Assembly: GCF_900114215.1 (NCBI RefSeq)
Contig: NZ_FOSG01000029.1
Coordinates: forward strand, 1-53,785
Direction of reading: 5' to 3'
Origin: Streptomyces mangrovi
Lineage (GTDB): Bacteria; Actinomycetota; Actinomycetes; Streptomycetales; Streptomycetaceae
Length of the DNA: 53,785 nt
This document shows positions 34,434 through 43,296 of the stretch, in pieces. Under the pieces are notes generated by a model that saw only the letters and a list, made by a program, of their open reading frames with translations, had not been told where the DNA came from and made no database searches. The position numbers were made by a program, and so were the translations under genes. How positions within the stretch are numbered: the first letter of the stretch is position 1; each line of letters starts with the position of its first letter.

Positions 34434-35681
34434 ATGAACCCTCCCGAGGAAGGCCGGAGCGTAGGCCGCCCGGCCCCACTGGTCATACTGCTGCTCGCGT
34501 CGACCCTCACCATCATGGCCGGTGCCGTCGTCGCGCCCGTGCTGGAGGTCATACGCAGCGACCTCGGCGTGGGCGGTACCGCCGCGGGTCTCATCATCAC
34601 CACCCACGGCCTCGCCACCGCCCTGGCCAGCCCGCTGGCGGGATGGCTGATCGACCGCTGGGGAGTGCGCGCCCCGCTGGCCGGAGGGCTCGTCCTGTAC
34701 GGCGTGGCGGGCGGCGCCGGAATGTTCACCGAGTCCTACGCCGCGCTGATCGCCAGCCGGTTCGTCTTCGGCCTGGGCGCCGCGGCGGTCTTCACCGGCA
34801 CGACGGTCGCCCTGCTCGCCTACTACCGGGGAACGGCGCGCGACAAGGTGATGGGCTGGCGGTCCACCGCCATCAGCCTGGGCGGCGTCGCCTGGCCGCT
34901 CCTGGCCGGCGCCCTCGGCGAGTTCTCCTGGCACACCCCCTTCGCCATCTACACCCTCGGCATCCCGCTCGGCCTGGCCACGCTGCTGGTGCTGCCGCGC
35001 GCCGCCGCCGAGACCGACCGGGACGAGAAGGGCGGCGGCATCCTGCCGCTGCTGCGCCGCCGTCCCGCGATCCTGGGGTACTACGCCATGCTGATCGTGG
35101 CGTCCCTGCTGCTGTACAGCCTGGCCGTGTTCGCCCCGATCCGGCTGGGCGAGGTCGGCGTCCGGGCGCCGTTCGTCGTGGCCCTCATCAGCATGGCCAA
35201 CTCCGTCGCCATGACCCTGGTCGGCCTCGCCTACGCCAAGGCCCGGGCGGGCCTGGGCTACCGCAGGCTGCTCCAGCTCGTCGCACTGCTGTGGGTGACC
35301 GCCTTCGCGATCATGTCCACCACCGGATCGCCCGTGCTGATCGCGGTCGCCATGGGTCTGTTCGGTCTGGGCATGGGACTGCAGATGCCCGCCGTGACCG
35401 TGCTCATCGGGGACTCGGCCCCGCCGGACCTGCGCGGTCAGGCGACCGCGCTGTCGGGCACCGCCAGCTTCGCCGGCCAGTTCGTCTCGCCCCTGCTGCT
35501 GGGGCCGCTGGTCGACACCACATCGGTCAGGACCGGATACCTGGCCGCCACCGGCATCGCGCTGGTCCTGCTGATCGTCCTCCTGGTCGTCAGGCTGAAC
35601 GACCCCGGCGAGAACGCCGGGGAGCAGGACGTCCCGAAGGACTCCGCGGTGCCGGCCGCCGGAACCACCAAGGAGGCGTAG
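34434..35681 (+). CDS. MFS exporter (12 TM), SoxR-controlled
   Basis: 415-residue major facilitator protein with about twelve membrane segments. The first helix reads LVILLLASTLTIMAGAVVAPVLEVI, and the A-motif-like loop reads GWLIDRWGVR. Such transporters are the usual SoxR targets in Streptomyces and pump out redox-active antibiotics. ATG at 34434 follows GGAG; an ATG at 34421 is out of frame. The glycosyltransferase follows 46 bp later in the same direction. Confidence 0.9.
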   Translation: MNPPEEGRSVGRPAPLVILLLASTLTIMAGAVVAPVLEVIRSDLGVGGTAAGLIITTHGLATALASPLAGWLIDRWGVRAPLAGGLVLYGVAGGAGMFTESYAALIASRFVFGLGAAAVFTGTTVALLAYYRGTARDKVMGWRSTAISLGGVAWPLLAGALGEFSWHTPFAIYTLGIPLGLATLLVLPRAAAETDRDEKGGGILPLLRRRPAILGYYAMLIVASLLLYSLAVFAPIRLGEVGVRAPFVVALISMANSVAMTLVGLAYAKARAGLGYRRLLQLVALLWVTAFAIMSTTGSPVLIAVAMGLFGLGMGLQMPAVTVLIGDSAPPDLRGQATALSGTASFAGQFVSPLLLGPLVDTTSVRTGYLAATGIALVLLIVLLVVRLNDPGENAGEQDVPKDSAVPAAGTTKEA

Positions 35682-35727
35682 CAGCCCGCCGCGGCGCCGC
35701 CGACCACCGCGAGACCTGGAGGAGATA

Positions 35728-36864
35728 GTGAGAGCACTGTTCATCGGCGCCGGGAGTCCCGCGATCGTCTTCGGACTGGTGCCGCTGGCGAACGCGCTGC
35801 GCAGCGGCGGACACGAGGTCTTCATGGCCGCGAACGAACCGATGATGCCCTCGGTGTCGGGCAACGGGATCCCCGCGGTCTCCATGGCCGAGCACGACAT
35901 CTGGCACTACGTGTGGACCGACCGGAACGGCAACCCCCGGACGTTCGTCAAGGGCTTCGAGGAGGAGATGCGCTTCACCGGGGGCTGGTTCGCCCACCTG
36001 GGGGCCGAGGGCTACGCCACGCTCCGCGAGTTCACCGGGCAGTGGCGGCCGGACATCGTGGTCGGCGGCACGATGTGCTACGCGGCGCCGCTGATCGCCG
36101 CCCGTCTGGGGGTGCCGTACATACGGGTCGCCTGGGACTCGGGCGACTGGCGGTGGACGGACGAGGGGGCGCTGCCGGTCCTGGAGCCCGAACTGCGCGA
36201 GCTGGGACTGGACCGGATACCGGAACCGGACCTGCGCATCGAGATCTACCCGCCGAGCCTCACCCCGCCCGACGCCTTCCCCGACGCGCAGCTCATGCGC
36301 TGGACCCCGGGCAACCTGCAGCGGAAGGCCGAGCCGTGGATGTACTCCCGGCCCGAACGCCCCCGGGTGTGCCTGACGGCCGGCAGCCGGGCGAGCCGCG
36401 AGCGGAGCCTGGAGTTCCTGCGGGGACTGGCCGAGCGGATCGCCCCGCTGGACGTGGAGATCGTCATCCCCGCCCCGGAGGAGCTGGCGTCCGAACTGCG
36501 CCGGGTGCTCCCCGGCGTCCGCACCGGCTGGCTGCCGCTGGACGTCGTGGTCCCCACCTGCGACCTGGTGGTCCACCACGCCGGGGGCGCCACCACCATG
36601 ACGGCCATGAGCGCGGGCGTCCCCCAGCTCGTCGTCTCCGAGACCCTCGCCTTCCTGCCCCCGGTGCGACGGCTGGCCGACTACGGGGCGGCGATCTCGC
36701 TGGCGCCCGACGACGCCACGGACGAGGCCGTCGCCACCGCGTGCCGCGAGCTGCTCTCCGAGCCCTCCTACCGGGAGCGGGCGGGGGCGCTCGCCCGGGA
36801 GCTCGCCGAGCTGCCGCCGCCTTCGGAGTTCGTCCCGCAGCTGGAGAAGCTGGCCGCGCGCTGA
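35728..36864 (+). CDS. antibiotic-type glycosyltransferase (GT1)
   Basis: 378-residue GT-B enzyme starting at GTG after GGAGGAGA. The N-terminal acceptor half opens MRALFIGAGSPAIVFGLVPLANALRSGG. The C-terminal nucleotide-sugar half has the family signature in LVVHHAGGATTMTAMSAGVPQLV. It is the only glycosyltransferase in the window, so it should attach the single deoxyaminosugar made by the operon from 38155. No P450-like helper protein (DesVIII type) is present. Confidence 0.93.
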   Translation: MRALFIGAGSPAIVFGLVPLANALRSGGHEVFMAANEPMMPSVSGNGIPAVSMAEHDIWHYVWTDRNGNPRTFVKGFEEEMRFTGGWFAHLGAEGYATLREFTGQWRPDIVVGGTMCYAAPLIAARLGVPYIRVAWDSGDWRWTDEGALPVLEPELRELGLDRIPEPDLRIEIYPPSLTPPDAFPDAQLMRWTPGNLQRKAEPWMYSRPERPRVCLTAGSRASRERSLEFLRGLAERIAPLDVEIVIPAPEELASELRRVLPGVRTGWLPLDVVVPTCDLVVHHAGGATTMTAMSAGVPQLVVSETLAFLPPVRRLADYGAAISLAPDDATDEAVATACRELLSEPSYRERAGALARELAELPPPSEFVPQLEKLAAR

Positions 36865-36890
36865 GCCGCCCGCGGGCCACGCGCAGGCCC

Positions 36891-36920
36891 CGTCCAAGCC
36901 CGTCCAAGCCCGTCCAAGAC
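36891..36920. repeat. 10-bp tandem repeat x3
   Basis: Three copies of CGTCCAAGCC (the last ends AC), followed by a related TTCAAGACC, immediately before the secreted-protein gene. Confidence 0.8.
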
Positions 36921-36951
36921 CTGTTCAAGACCCCATCCGAGGAGGCATCTG

Positions 36952-37902
36952 GTGCACAAACGCTTACTGCGCCGCGTCTGGGCCGGTGTGCTCGGCGGTG
37001 TCCTGCTGGCCGTCTCCCAGACGGCTCCCGCGGCGGCGGCCCCGGAGCAGCTGCCCGTCCGGGCCCGGGCCGGTGCGCCGGCCTGGGCCGGGACGCAGCA
37101 CGGCACCCTGGACAGCCGCGTCCTGGAGATCCACTCCACCGCGGACGGCATGTCCGCGCCGAGCACCGCGACCCCGGGCCCGACCACCTTCCGCACGACG
37201 ACGACGCAGGACTTCACCGGCTGGGTCGGCCTGGCCCGCCCCCACGAGGGAGTCCCGTGGGAGGAGCTCCGGGCCGCGATCGGCAAGGTCATCTCGACGG
37301 ACCCCGAGGCCATCATCAGCGGCAGCGGGGAACTGGAGGCGGCCGGAACGCTGCTCGGCGGCACGGTGGTCTACCCCGACCTGCCGGCGTCCTTCACCCA
37401 GATCCTCCGGCCGGGGACCTACTTCCTCTTCGACTACCACCACGTCAACTCCCCCGAACCGCGGGTACAGAGGCTCGTGGTCTCCGGGGCGTTCTCGGGA
37501 CGCGTCCCGAGCGCCTCGGCGACGCTGACCGCCACGATGGACGGCGGCGAGCCCCGCTTCACCGTCTCGGGCACCGTGCGGGCCGGCCGGCCGATCCTGT
37601 TCCGCAACCACATGCCCGCCCGGCAGCTCGCGGAGGCCGTGGTCTTCCCGCTGGAGGAAGGGGTCACCGAGGAGGACCTGGTGGCCTGGTTCGACCAGTT
37701 CGGCGACCACGGCCGGTTCCCGGACGACCCGGGGCCGCTCGGCAACGGCCCGGGCGCCCTCCCGCTCTCCCCCGGCCACTCCCAGGTGGTGGAGCTGCCG
37801 CTGGAGCCGGGACCGCACGTGGTGATCAACTGGTTCAAGGACGCCGAGGACGGCGTGATGTTCCTCAAGAAGGGTCAGTACAAGATCTTCGAGGTGCGCT
37901 GA
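36952..37902 (+). CDS. secreted protein of unknown function, bldA-type TTA codon
   Basis: 316 residues. A Sec signal peptide is clear: MHKRLLRRVWAGVLGGVLL, then a hydrophobic run and AAAA-P cleavage region at about 30. The mature part has no cysteine and no recognisable enzyme motif. It seems to hold two related halves: each has an EGVxxEEL-like helix start and a later L.PG..(F/I) beta segment (about 85-165 and 205-316). Codon 5 is TTA, so translation probably depends on the bldA tRNA. It lies between glycosyltransferase and sugar genes, so it may bind or handle the exported product; that is a guess. Confidence 0.85.
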   Translation: MHKRLLRRVWAGVLGGVLLAVSQTAPAAAAPEQLPVRARAGAPAWAGTQHGTLDSRVLEIHSTADGMSAPSTATPGPTTFRTTTTQDFTGWVGLARPHEGVPWEELRAAIGKVISTDPEAIISGSGELEAAGTLLGGTVVYPDLPASFTQILRPGTYFLFDYHHVNSPEPRVQRLVVSGAFSGRVPSASATLTATMDGGEPRFTVSGTVRAGRPILFRNHMPARQLAEAVVFPLEEGVTEEDLVAWFDQFGDHGRFPDDPGPLGNGPGALPLSPGHSQVVELPLEPGPHVVINWFKDAEDGVMFLKKGQYKIFEVR

Positions 37903-37929
37903 CCGACGGCGGACGTCTCCGGTCCCCAC

Positions 37930-37956
37930 GGGGCCGCGGCCACTGGCCGCGGCCCC
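37930..37956 (+). terminator. hairpin terminator
   Basis: 12-bp stem GGGGCCGCGGCC, loop ACT, 28 bp after the secreted-protein stop. Confidence 0.7.
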
Positions 37957-37986
37957 GCTCGTGTTTCCGCCCCCGGTTCGGCTCGT

Positions 37987-38022
37987 CCTCCCGTCCGTCC
38001 TCCCGTCCGTCTTCCCGTCCGT
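37987..38022. repeat. 12-bp tandem repeat x3
   Basis: Three units of CCTCCCGTCCGT (third CTTCCCGTCCGT) in the spacer before the sugar operon. The rest of the spacer to 38154 holds the ribosome site and nothing else recognisable. Confidence 0.8.
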
Positions 38023-38154
38023 GGTTCTTGGCCGTGTCCCGCACGCGTTCCCGCACGCGTCCCCGCGGCGCCGCGGCGCGGCCCGCGCCGTACCGGCCCG
38101 CCGCACCACCGAGCGCCTCGCCCGGAGGGCGGGGCCCACCCCTCAAGGAGAGGC

Positions 38155-39312
38155 ATGATCAACGTATTCCAGCCCAGTCTGGGCGAGAAGGAACTAGCAG
38201 CTGTCGCGGAGGTGTTCGAGAGCAACTGGCTCGGGCACGGGCCGCGCACCAAGGCCTTCGAGTCGGAGTTCGCCGCGCACATCGGGGCGGACCCCGAGCA
38301 GGTCGTCTTCATCAACTCGTGCACCGCCGGGCTCTTCCTCGCCACCGAGCTGCTGGAGCTCGGCCCCGGTGACGACGTGGTCATGCCCTCGGTCAGCTTC
38401 GTCGCCGCCGCCAACGCCGTCGCCGCCACCGGGGCGCGCCCCGTCTTCTGCGACGTGGACCCGCGCACCCTCAACCCGACCGCCGCCCAGGTCGAGAGCG
38501 CGCTGACCGCCCGCACCAAGGCGGTGCTGGTGCTGCACTACGGCGGGTACCCGGGCGACATCGCCGCCATCGCGGAGCTCTGCCGCGCACGCGGGGTCAA
38601 GCTCGTGGAGGACGCCGCCTGCGCCGTGGCCTCCCGCGCCGGCGAAACCGCCTGCGGCACCTTCGGCGACCTGGCCGTGTGGAGCTTCGACTCCATGAAG
38701 GTGCTGGTCACCGGGGACGGCGGCGCCTTCTACGCCCGCGACCCGGAACTCGCGCGCCGGGCCCGCACCCTGGCGTACCACGGTCTGGAGCAGTCCAGCG
38801 GCTTCTCCGCGGCGAAGGTGTCCCACCGCTGGTGGGAGCTGAACGTGCGGAACTTCGGCCGGCGGATCATCGGCAACGACGTCACCGCGGCCATCGGCAG
38901 CGTCCAGCTCGGGCGGCTGCCGGAGAACATCGCCCGGCGGCGCGAGGTCGCCGAGACCTACGACCGGCTGCTGTCCGACGCCGCGGGCGTGCGCCTGCCC
39001 CCGCCGCTGCCCGAGGGGCACACCGGCTCCTACTACTTCTACTGGGTGCGGCTCGACCCGGCCGTCCGCGACCAAGTCGCCGCCGACCTGCTGGACCGGG
39101 GGATCTACACGACCTTCCGCTACCCGCCGCTGCACAGGGTGCCCGCCTACGGGGCGACCCACCTCCGGCTGCCCGGCGCCGAGGAGGCCGCCGAGACCAC
39201 GCTGCTGCTGCCGCTGCACCAGGGGCTCGACGACACGGACGTGCGGACGGTGGCCGACGAGCTGCGCAAGGCCGTGGAGAACCGGTCGGCGGACCCGGCC
39301 GGCGGGGAGTAG
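38155..39312 (+). CDS. DegT/DnrJ-type sugar aminotransferase (probable C4)
   Basis: 385-residue PLP enzyme. The Schiff-base lysine is in SFDSMKVLVTGDGG. INSCTAGLFLATELL and VEDAACAVAS are the PLP-phosphate and ring regions. The operon contains a 3-deoxygenating enzyme and no 4-ketoreductase, so amination at C4 is the consistent reading (SpnR-like). A C3 role cannot be fully excluded from sequence alone. ATG follows AAGGAGAGG. Confidence 0.87.
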   Translation: MINVFQPSLGEKELAAVAEVFESNWLGHGPRTKAFESEFAAHIGADPEQVVFINSCTAGLFLATELLELGPGDDVVMPSVSFVAAANAVAATGARPVFCDVDPRTLNPTAAQVESALTARTKAVLVLHYGGYPGDIAAIAELCRARGVKLVEDAACAVASRAGETACGTFGDLAVWSFDSMKVLVTGDGGAFYARDPELARRARTLAYHGLEQSSGFSAAKVSHRWWELNVRNFGRRIIGNDVTAAIGSVQLGRLPENIARRREVAETYDRLLSDAAGVRLPPPLPEGHTGSYYFYWVRLDPAVRDQVAADLLDRGIYTTFRYPPLHRVPAYGATHLRLPGAEEAAETTLLLPLHQGLDDTDVRTVADELRKAVENRSADPAGGE

Positions 39313-39314
39313 CC

Positions 39315-39908
39315 GTGCGCGTCGAGGAGACCGCCGTCCCCGGGTCGTACGTCGTCACGCCCGAGCAGCTCCACGACCGGCGCGGCAACTTCTACGAGGG
39401 ACTGCGCACCGATCTCCTGGAGGAGGTCCTGGGGCATCCGTTCACGCCCCGGCAGATCAACTACTCCACCTCCCGCCGCAACACCCTGCGCGGCATCCAC
39501 GGTGTGGCCCGCCCTCCCGGCCAGGCCAAGTACGTCACCTGCGTACGGGGAGCGCTGCGCGACATCGTGGTCGACCTGCGGGTGGGCTCCCCCACGTTCG
39601 GCCGGTACTCCGTGCGGGAGCTGGACGCCGCGTCGGGCCGGGCGGTCTACGTGCCCGAGGGCGTCGGCCACGGCTTCCTGGCACTGACCGACGACACCTG
39701 CATCTGCTACGTGCTGTCCAGCACCTATGTGCCCGGCACGCAGATAGACATCAACCCACTGGATCCTGATCTCGCGCTGCCCTGGGGGTTCACGGAACCG
39801 CCCCTGCTGTCGGACAAGGACGCCGAGGCGCCCTCCGTGGCACAGGCGCTGTCGGCCGGGCTGCTGGCCCGCCGGCAGGAGGACAGCCCCCGCCGCGTAC
39901 CGCTGTGA
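39315..39908 (+). CDS. dTDP-4-keto-6-deoxyhexose 3,5-/5-epimerase
   Basis: 197-residue RmlC-like cupin with LRGIHGVARPPGQAKYVTCVRG (catalytic His) and VYVPEGVGHGFLAL. GTG start two bases after the aminotransferase stop. Its presence suggests an L-configured sugar by inversion at C5. The ~20-residue C-terminal extension is not conserved in the family. Confidence 0.9.
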   Translation: MRVEETAVPGSYVVTPEQLHDRRGNFYEGLRTDLLEEVLGHPFTPRQINYSTSRRNTLRGIHGVARPPGQAKYVTCVRGALRDIVVDLRVGSPTFGRYSVRELDAASGRAVYVPEGVGHGFLALTDDTCICYVLSSTYVPGTQIDINPLDPDLALPWGFTEPPLLSDKDAEAPSVAQALSAGLLARRQEDSPRRVPL

Positions 39909-39921
39909 GGAGAGAACTGCC

Positions 39922-40977
39922 ATGAAGGCCCTGGTGCTGTCGGGCGGGTCGGGCACCCGTCTGCGCCCGTTCAGCTACTCCATGCCCAAACAGCTCATAC
40001 CGATAGCGAACAAGCCGGTCCTGGCGCACGTCCTGGACAACATCCGCGCGCTGGGCGTCACCGAGGTCGGCGTCGTCGTCGGCGACCGGGCCGCCCAGAT
40101 CTCCGAGGTGATCGGCGACGGCTCGTCCATGGGGGTGCGCGTCACCTACATCCCGCAGGAGAGGCCGCTGGGGCTGGCGCACTGCGTGGCGCTGGCCAGA
40201 CCCTTCCTCGGCGACGAGGACTTCGTGATGTACCTGGGCGACAACATGCTGCCCGAGGGGATCGTCCCGATCGCCGAGGAGTTCACCGCGCGGCGGCCCG
40301 ACGCGCAGGTGGTGGTGCACAAGGTGGCCGACCCGCGGGCGTTCGGGGTGGCCGAGCTGGACGCCGACGGCCGGGTCGAGCGCCTGGTCGAGAAGCCGTC
40401 CCGGCCGCGCAGCGACCTGGCGCTGATCGGGGTGTACTTCTTCACCCCGGCCATCCACCGCGCGGTCGCCGCGATCGAGCCCAGCGCGCGCGGCGAGCTG
40501 GAGATCACCGACGCCATCCAGCTGCTCGTGGCCGAGGGCCGCGACGTGCGGGGAAGCGTGTACGGCGGCTACTGGAAGGACACCGGACGCGTCGAGGACG
40601 TGCTGGAGTGCAACCGCCGCCTGCTGGAGACGCTGCGGCCGTACGCCGCCGGCGAGGTGGACGCGCACAGCGAGGTCACCGGCCCGGTGGTGATCGAGGC
40701 CGGCGCCCGGATCGTGCGGTCCCGGATCACGGGCCCGGCGATCGTCGGCGCGGGCTCGGTCGTGGAGGGCAGCGACCTCGGCCCCGGCACGTCCATCGGC
40801 CGGGACTGCGTGCTGCGCAACACCCGGCTGACCGACTCGATCGTGCTCGACGGCGCGTCGATCGCCGATCTGCCCGGGCTGCACGGCTCGCTCATCGGCC
40901 GCAACGCCAGTGTGGGCGCCTCGGCGCGGCACCGGCTCGTCATCGGGGACCACACCCGGATCGAGGTGGCGGCATGA
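39922..40977 (+). CDS. rmlA: glucose-1-phosphate thymidylyltransferase (long form)
   Basis: 351-residue StrD-type enzyme making dTDP-glucose. It has LSGGSGTRLRPFSYSMPKQLIPIANKP at the N-terminus (nucleotide binding), then MYLGDNML, VEKPSRP and GYWKDTGRVEDVL. The C-terminal ~110 residues form left-handed-helix hexapeptide repeats, the long-form RmlA found in Streptomyces antibiotic clusters. First step of the sugar pathway. Its stop overlaps the dehydratase start (ATGA). Confidence 0.95.
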   Translation: MKALVLSGGSGTRLRPFSYSMPKQLIPIANKPVLAHVLDNIRALGVTEVGVVVGDRAAQISEVIGDGSSMGVRVTYIPQERPLGLAHCVALARPFLGDEDFVMYLGDNMLPEGIVPIAEEFTARRPDAQVVVHKVADPRAFGVAELDADGRVERLVEKPSRPRSDLALIGVYFFTPAIHRAVAAIEPSARGELEITDAIQLLVAEGRDVRGSVYGGYWKDTGRVEDVLECNRRLLETLRPYAAGEVDAHSEVTGPVVIEAGARIVRSRITGPAIVGAGSVVEGSDLGPGTSIGRDCVLRNTRLTDSIVLDGASIADLPGLHGSLIGRNASVGASARHRLVIGDHTRIEVAA

Positions 40978-41984
40978 GGATCCTGGTCACCGGCGGAGCG
41001 GGCTTCATCGGCTCGCACTACGTGCGCACACTCCTCGACGGCGGCTACGCCGGGTACGAGGAGGCCCGGGTCACCGTTGTGGACAAACTGACCTACGCCG
41101 GGCGGCGGGACAACCTGCCCGCCCACCATCCGCGGCTGGAGTTCGTACGGGGCGACGTGTGCGACCCGGTGCTGCTGCGGGAGCTGCTGCCCGGCCACGA
41201 CGCGGTGGTGCACTTCGCCGCCGAGTCCCACGTCGACCGGTCGCTGGAGTCGGCCGCCGAGTTCGTGCGCACCAACGTGGGCGGCACCCAGAACCTGCTG
41301 CACGCCTGTCTGGAGGCGGGCGTGCAGCGGGTGGTGCACGTCTCCACCGACGAGGTCTACGGCTCCATCGAGCGGGGGTCGTGGACGGAGGAGTGGCCGC
41401 TGGCCCCCAACTCGCCCTACGCGGCGTCCAAGGCCGGCTCCGACCTGGTCGCGCGCGCCTACTGGCGCACCCACGGGCTGGACCTGTCCATCACCCGCTG
41501 CTCGAACAACTACGGGCCGTACCAGCACCCGGAGAAGCTCATCCCGCTGTTCGTGACGAACCTGCTGGAGGGCGAGCCCCTGCCGCTCTACGGGGACGGG
41601 CGCAACGTGCGGGAGTGGCTGCACGTGGACGACCACTGCCGCGCCGTCCAGCTCGTCCTCACCCGGGGGCGCGCCGGCGAGGTCTACAACGTCGGCGGCG
41701 GCAACGAGCAGACCAACCGCTCCGTCACCGAGCGGCTGCTGCGGCTGTGCGACGCCGACTGGTCCATGGTCCGCCACGTCGCCGACCGCAAGGGCCACGA
41801 TCTGCGCTACTCGCTGGACGAGACCAAGATCCGCGAGGAGCTGGGCTACGCGCCGCGGATCGACTTCGAAAGGGGGCTGGCGGAGACCGTCGAGTGGTAC
41901 CGCTCCAACCCCGGCTGGTGGAAGGCCGCCAAGCACGGCGGCGACGAGCGCTCCACGGGGCACGCCTTGACGAGGGAGAAGTGA
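40974..41984 (+). CDS. rmlB: dTDP-glucose 4,6-dehydratase
   Basis: 336-residue SDR-type dehydratase making dTDP-4-keto-6-deoxyglucose. TGGAGFIGSHYVR binds NAD, STDEVYGS gives the Thr-Asp-Glu catalytic set, and SPYAASKAGSD the Tyr-x3-Lys pair. Second step of the pathway, coupled to rmlA by an ATGA overlap. Confidence 0.95.
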   Translation: MRILVTGGAGFIGSHYVRTLLDGGYAGYEEARVTVVDKLTYAGRRDNLPAHHPRLEFVRGDVCDPVLLRELLPGHDAVVHFAAESHVDRSLESAAEFVRTNVGGTQNLLHACLEAGVQRVVHVSTDEVYGSIERGSWTEEWPLAPNSPYAASKAGSDLVARAYWRTHGLDLSITRCSNNYGPYQHPEKLIPLFVTNLLEGEPLPLYGDGRNVREWLHVDDHCRAVQLVLTRGRAGEVYNVGGGNEQTNRSVTERLLRLCDADWSMVRHVADRKGHDLRYSLDETKIREELGYAPRIDFERGLAETVEWYRSNPGWWKAAKHGGDERSTGHALTREK

Positions 41985-41991
41985 GCCGAAC

Positions 41992-43296
41992 ATGAGTGAG
42001 CACAGGGCTCTGGTCCTGGACGAGACCCGCAAGTACCACCTGGAGGTCCAGGGCGACCGCGGCTTCGTGCCCGGTGTCACCGAGATATGGCCCTCGGGAG
42101 CGGTGCTGGACGCCGACGACCGGGCGGCGCTGGTGGAGGCCGCGCTGGACATGAGCATCGCCGCGGGACGGCGGTGCCGCACGTTCGAGTCCCGCTTCGC
42201 CCGGCTGCTGGGACGGCGCAAGGCCCATCTGACGAACTCGGGCTCGTCGGCCAACCTGCTGGCCCTGACCGCCCTGACCTCCCATGTTCTGGGGGACCGC
42301 CGGCTGAAGCCCGGCGACGAGGTGGTCACGGTGGCGGCGGGCTTCCCGACGACGGTGAACCCGATCGTGCAGAACGGCCTGATCCCGGTCTTCGTCGACG
42401 TGGAGATGGGGATCTACAACACCACCGCCGAGCGCGTCGCCCGGGCCATCGGTCCCAGGACCAGGGCGATCATGATCGCACACGCCCTCGGCAACCCCTT
42501 CGAGGTCGCCGAGATCGCCGAACTGGCGCGTGAGCACGACCTGTTCTTCGTCGAGGACAACTGCGACGCGGTGGGCTCGACCTACGACGGCAGGCTGACC
42601 GGCACCTTCGGCGACCTCTCCACGGTGAGCTTCTACCCCGCCCACCACCTGACGATGGGCGAGGGCGGCATCGTGCTGACCTCGGACCTGAAGGTGGCCC
42701 GCGTCGTGGAGTCGCTGCGCGACTGGGGCCGGGACTGCTGGTGCGAGCCGGGGAAGAACAACACCTGCTTCAAGCGGTTCGAGTACCAGATGGGCAAGCT
42801 CCCCAAGGGCTACGACCACAAGTACATCTTCTCCCACGTCGGCTACAACCTGAAGGCGACCGACCTCCAGGCCGCCCTGGGCCTGACCCAGCTCGACAAG
42901 CTCGACGGCTTCATCGAGGCGCGGCGGCGCAACTGGCGGCGGCTGCGCGAGGGGCTGGACGGGGTCCCGCACCTGCTGCTGCCCGAGGCCACGCCCCGCA
43001 GCGAGCCGAGCTGGTTCGGGTTCGTGATCACCGTCGACCCCCGGGCCCCGTTCAGCCGGGCCGCGCTGGTGGACTTCCTGGAGGGCCGGAAGATCGGCAC
43101 CCGCAGGCTGTTCGCGGGCAACCTGACCCGCCAGCCGGCGTACGTCGACCGCCCGCACCGGGTCGTGGGCGACCTGACCAACAGCGACCTGATCACCGAG
43201 CAGACCTTCTGGATCGGCGTCTACCCGGGACTGACCGACGAGATGATCGACTACGTCGTCTCCTCGGTGAAGGAGTTCGTGGGGAGGCACCGGTGA
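41992..43296 (+). CDS. NDP-hexose 3-dehydratase (PLP, [2Fe-2S], E1/SpnQ type)
   Basis: 434-residue DegT-fold enzyme for C3 deoxygenation. The usual PLP lysine is replaced by His in SFYPAHHLTMGEGG, the signature of CDP-/dTDP-4-keto-hexose 3-dehydratases. The iron-sulfur ligands fit C-x57-C-x-C-x7-C exactly (VEDNCDAVG, then DCWCEPGKNNTC). This is the E1/SpnQ pattern rather than the cluster-free ColD type, so an electron donor is required; no dedicated reductase is in the window. The stop overlaps the next GTG. Confidence 0.93.
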   Translation: MSEHRALVLDETRKYHLEVQGDRGFVPGVTEIWPSGAVLDADDRAALVEAALDMSIAAGRRCRTFESRFARLLGRRKAHLTNSGSSANLLALTALTSHVLGDRRLKPGDEVVTVAAGFPTTVNPIVQNGLIPVFVDVEMGIYNTTAERVARAIGPRTRAIMIAHALGNPFEVAEIAELAREHDLFFVEDNCDAVGSTYDGRLTGTFGDLSTVSFYPAHHLTMGEGGIVLTSDLKVARVVESLRDWGRDCWCEPGKNNTCFKRFEYQMGKLPKGYDHKYIFSHVGYNLKATDLQAALGLTQLDKLDGFIEARRRNWRRLREGLDGVPHLLLPEATPRSEPSWFGFVITVDPRAPFSRAALVDFLEGRKIGTRRLFAGNLTRQPAYVDRPHRVVGDLTNSDLITEQTFWIGVYPGLTDEMIDYVVSSVKEFVGRHR

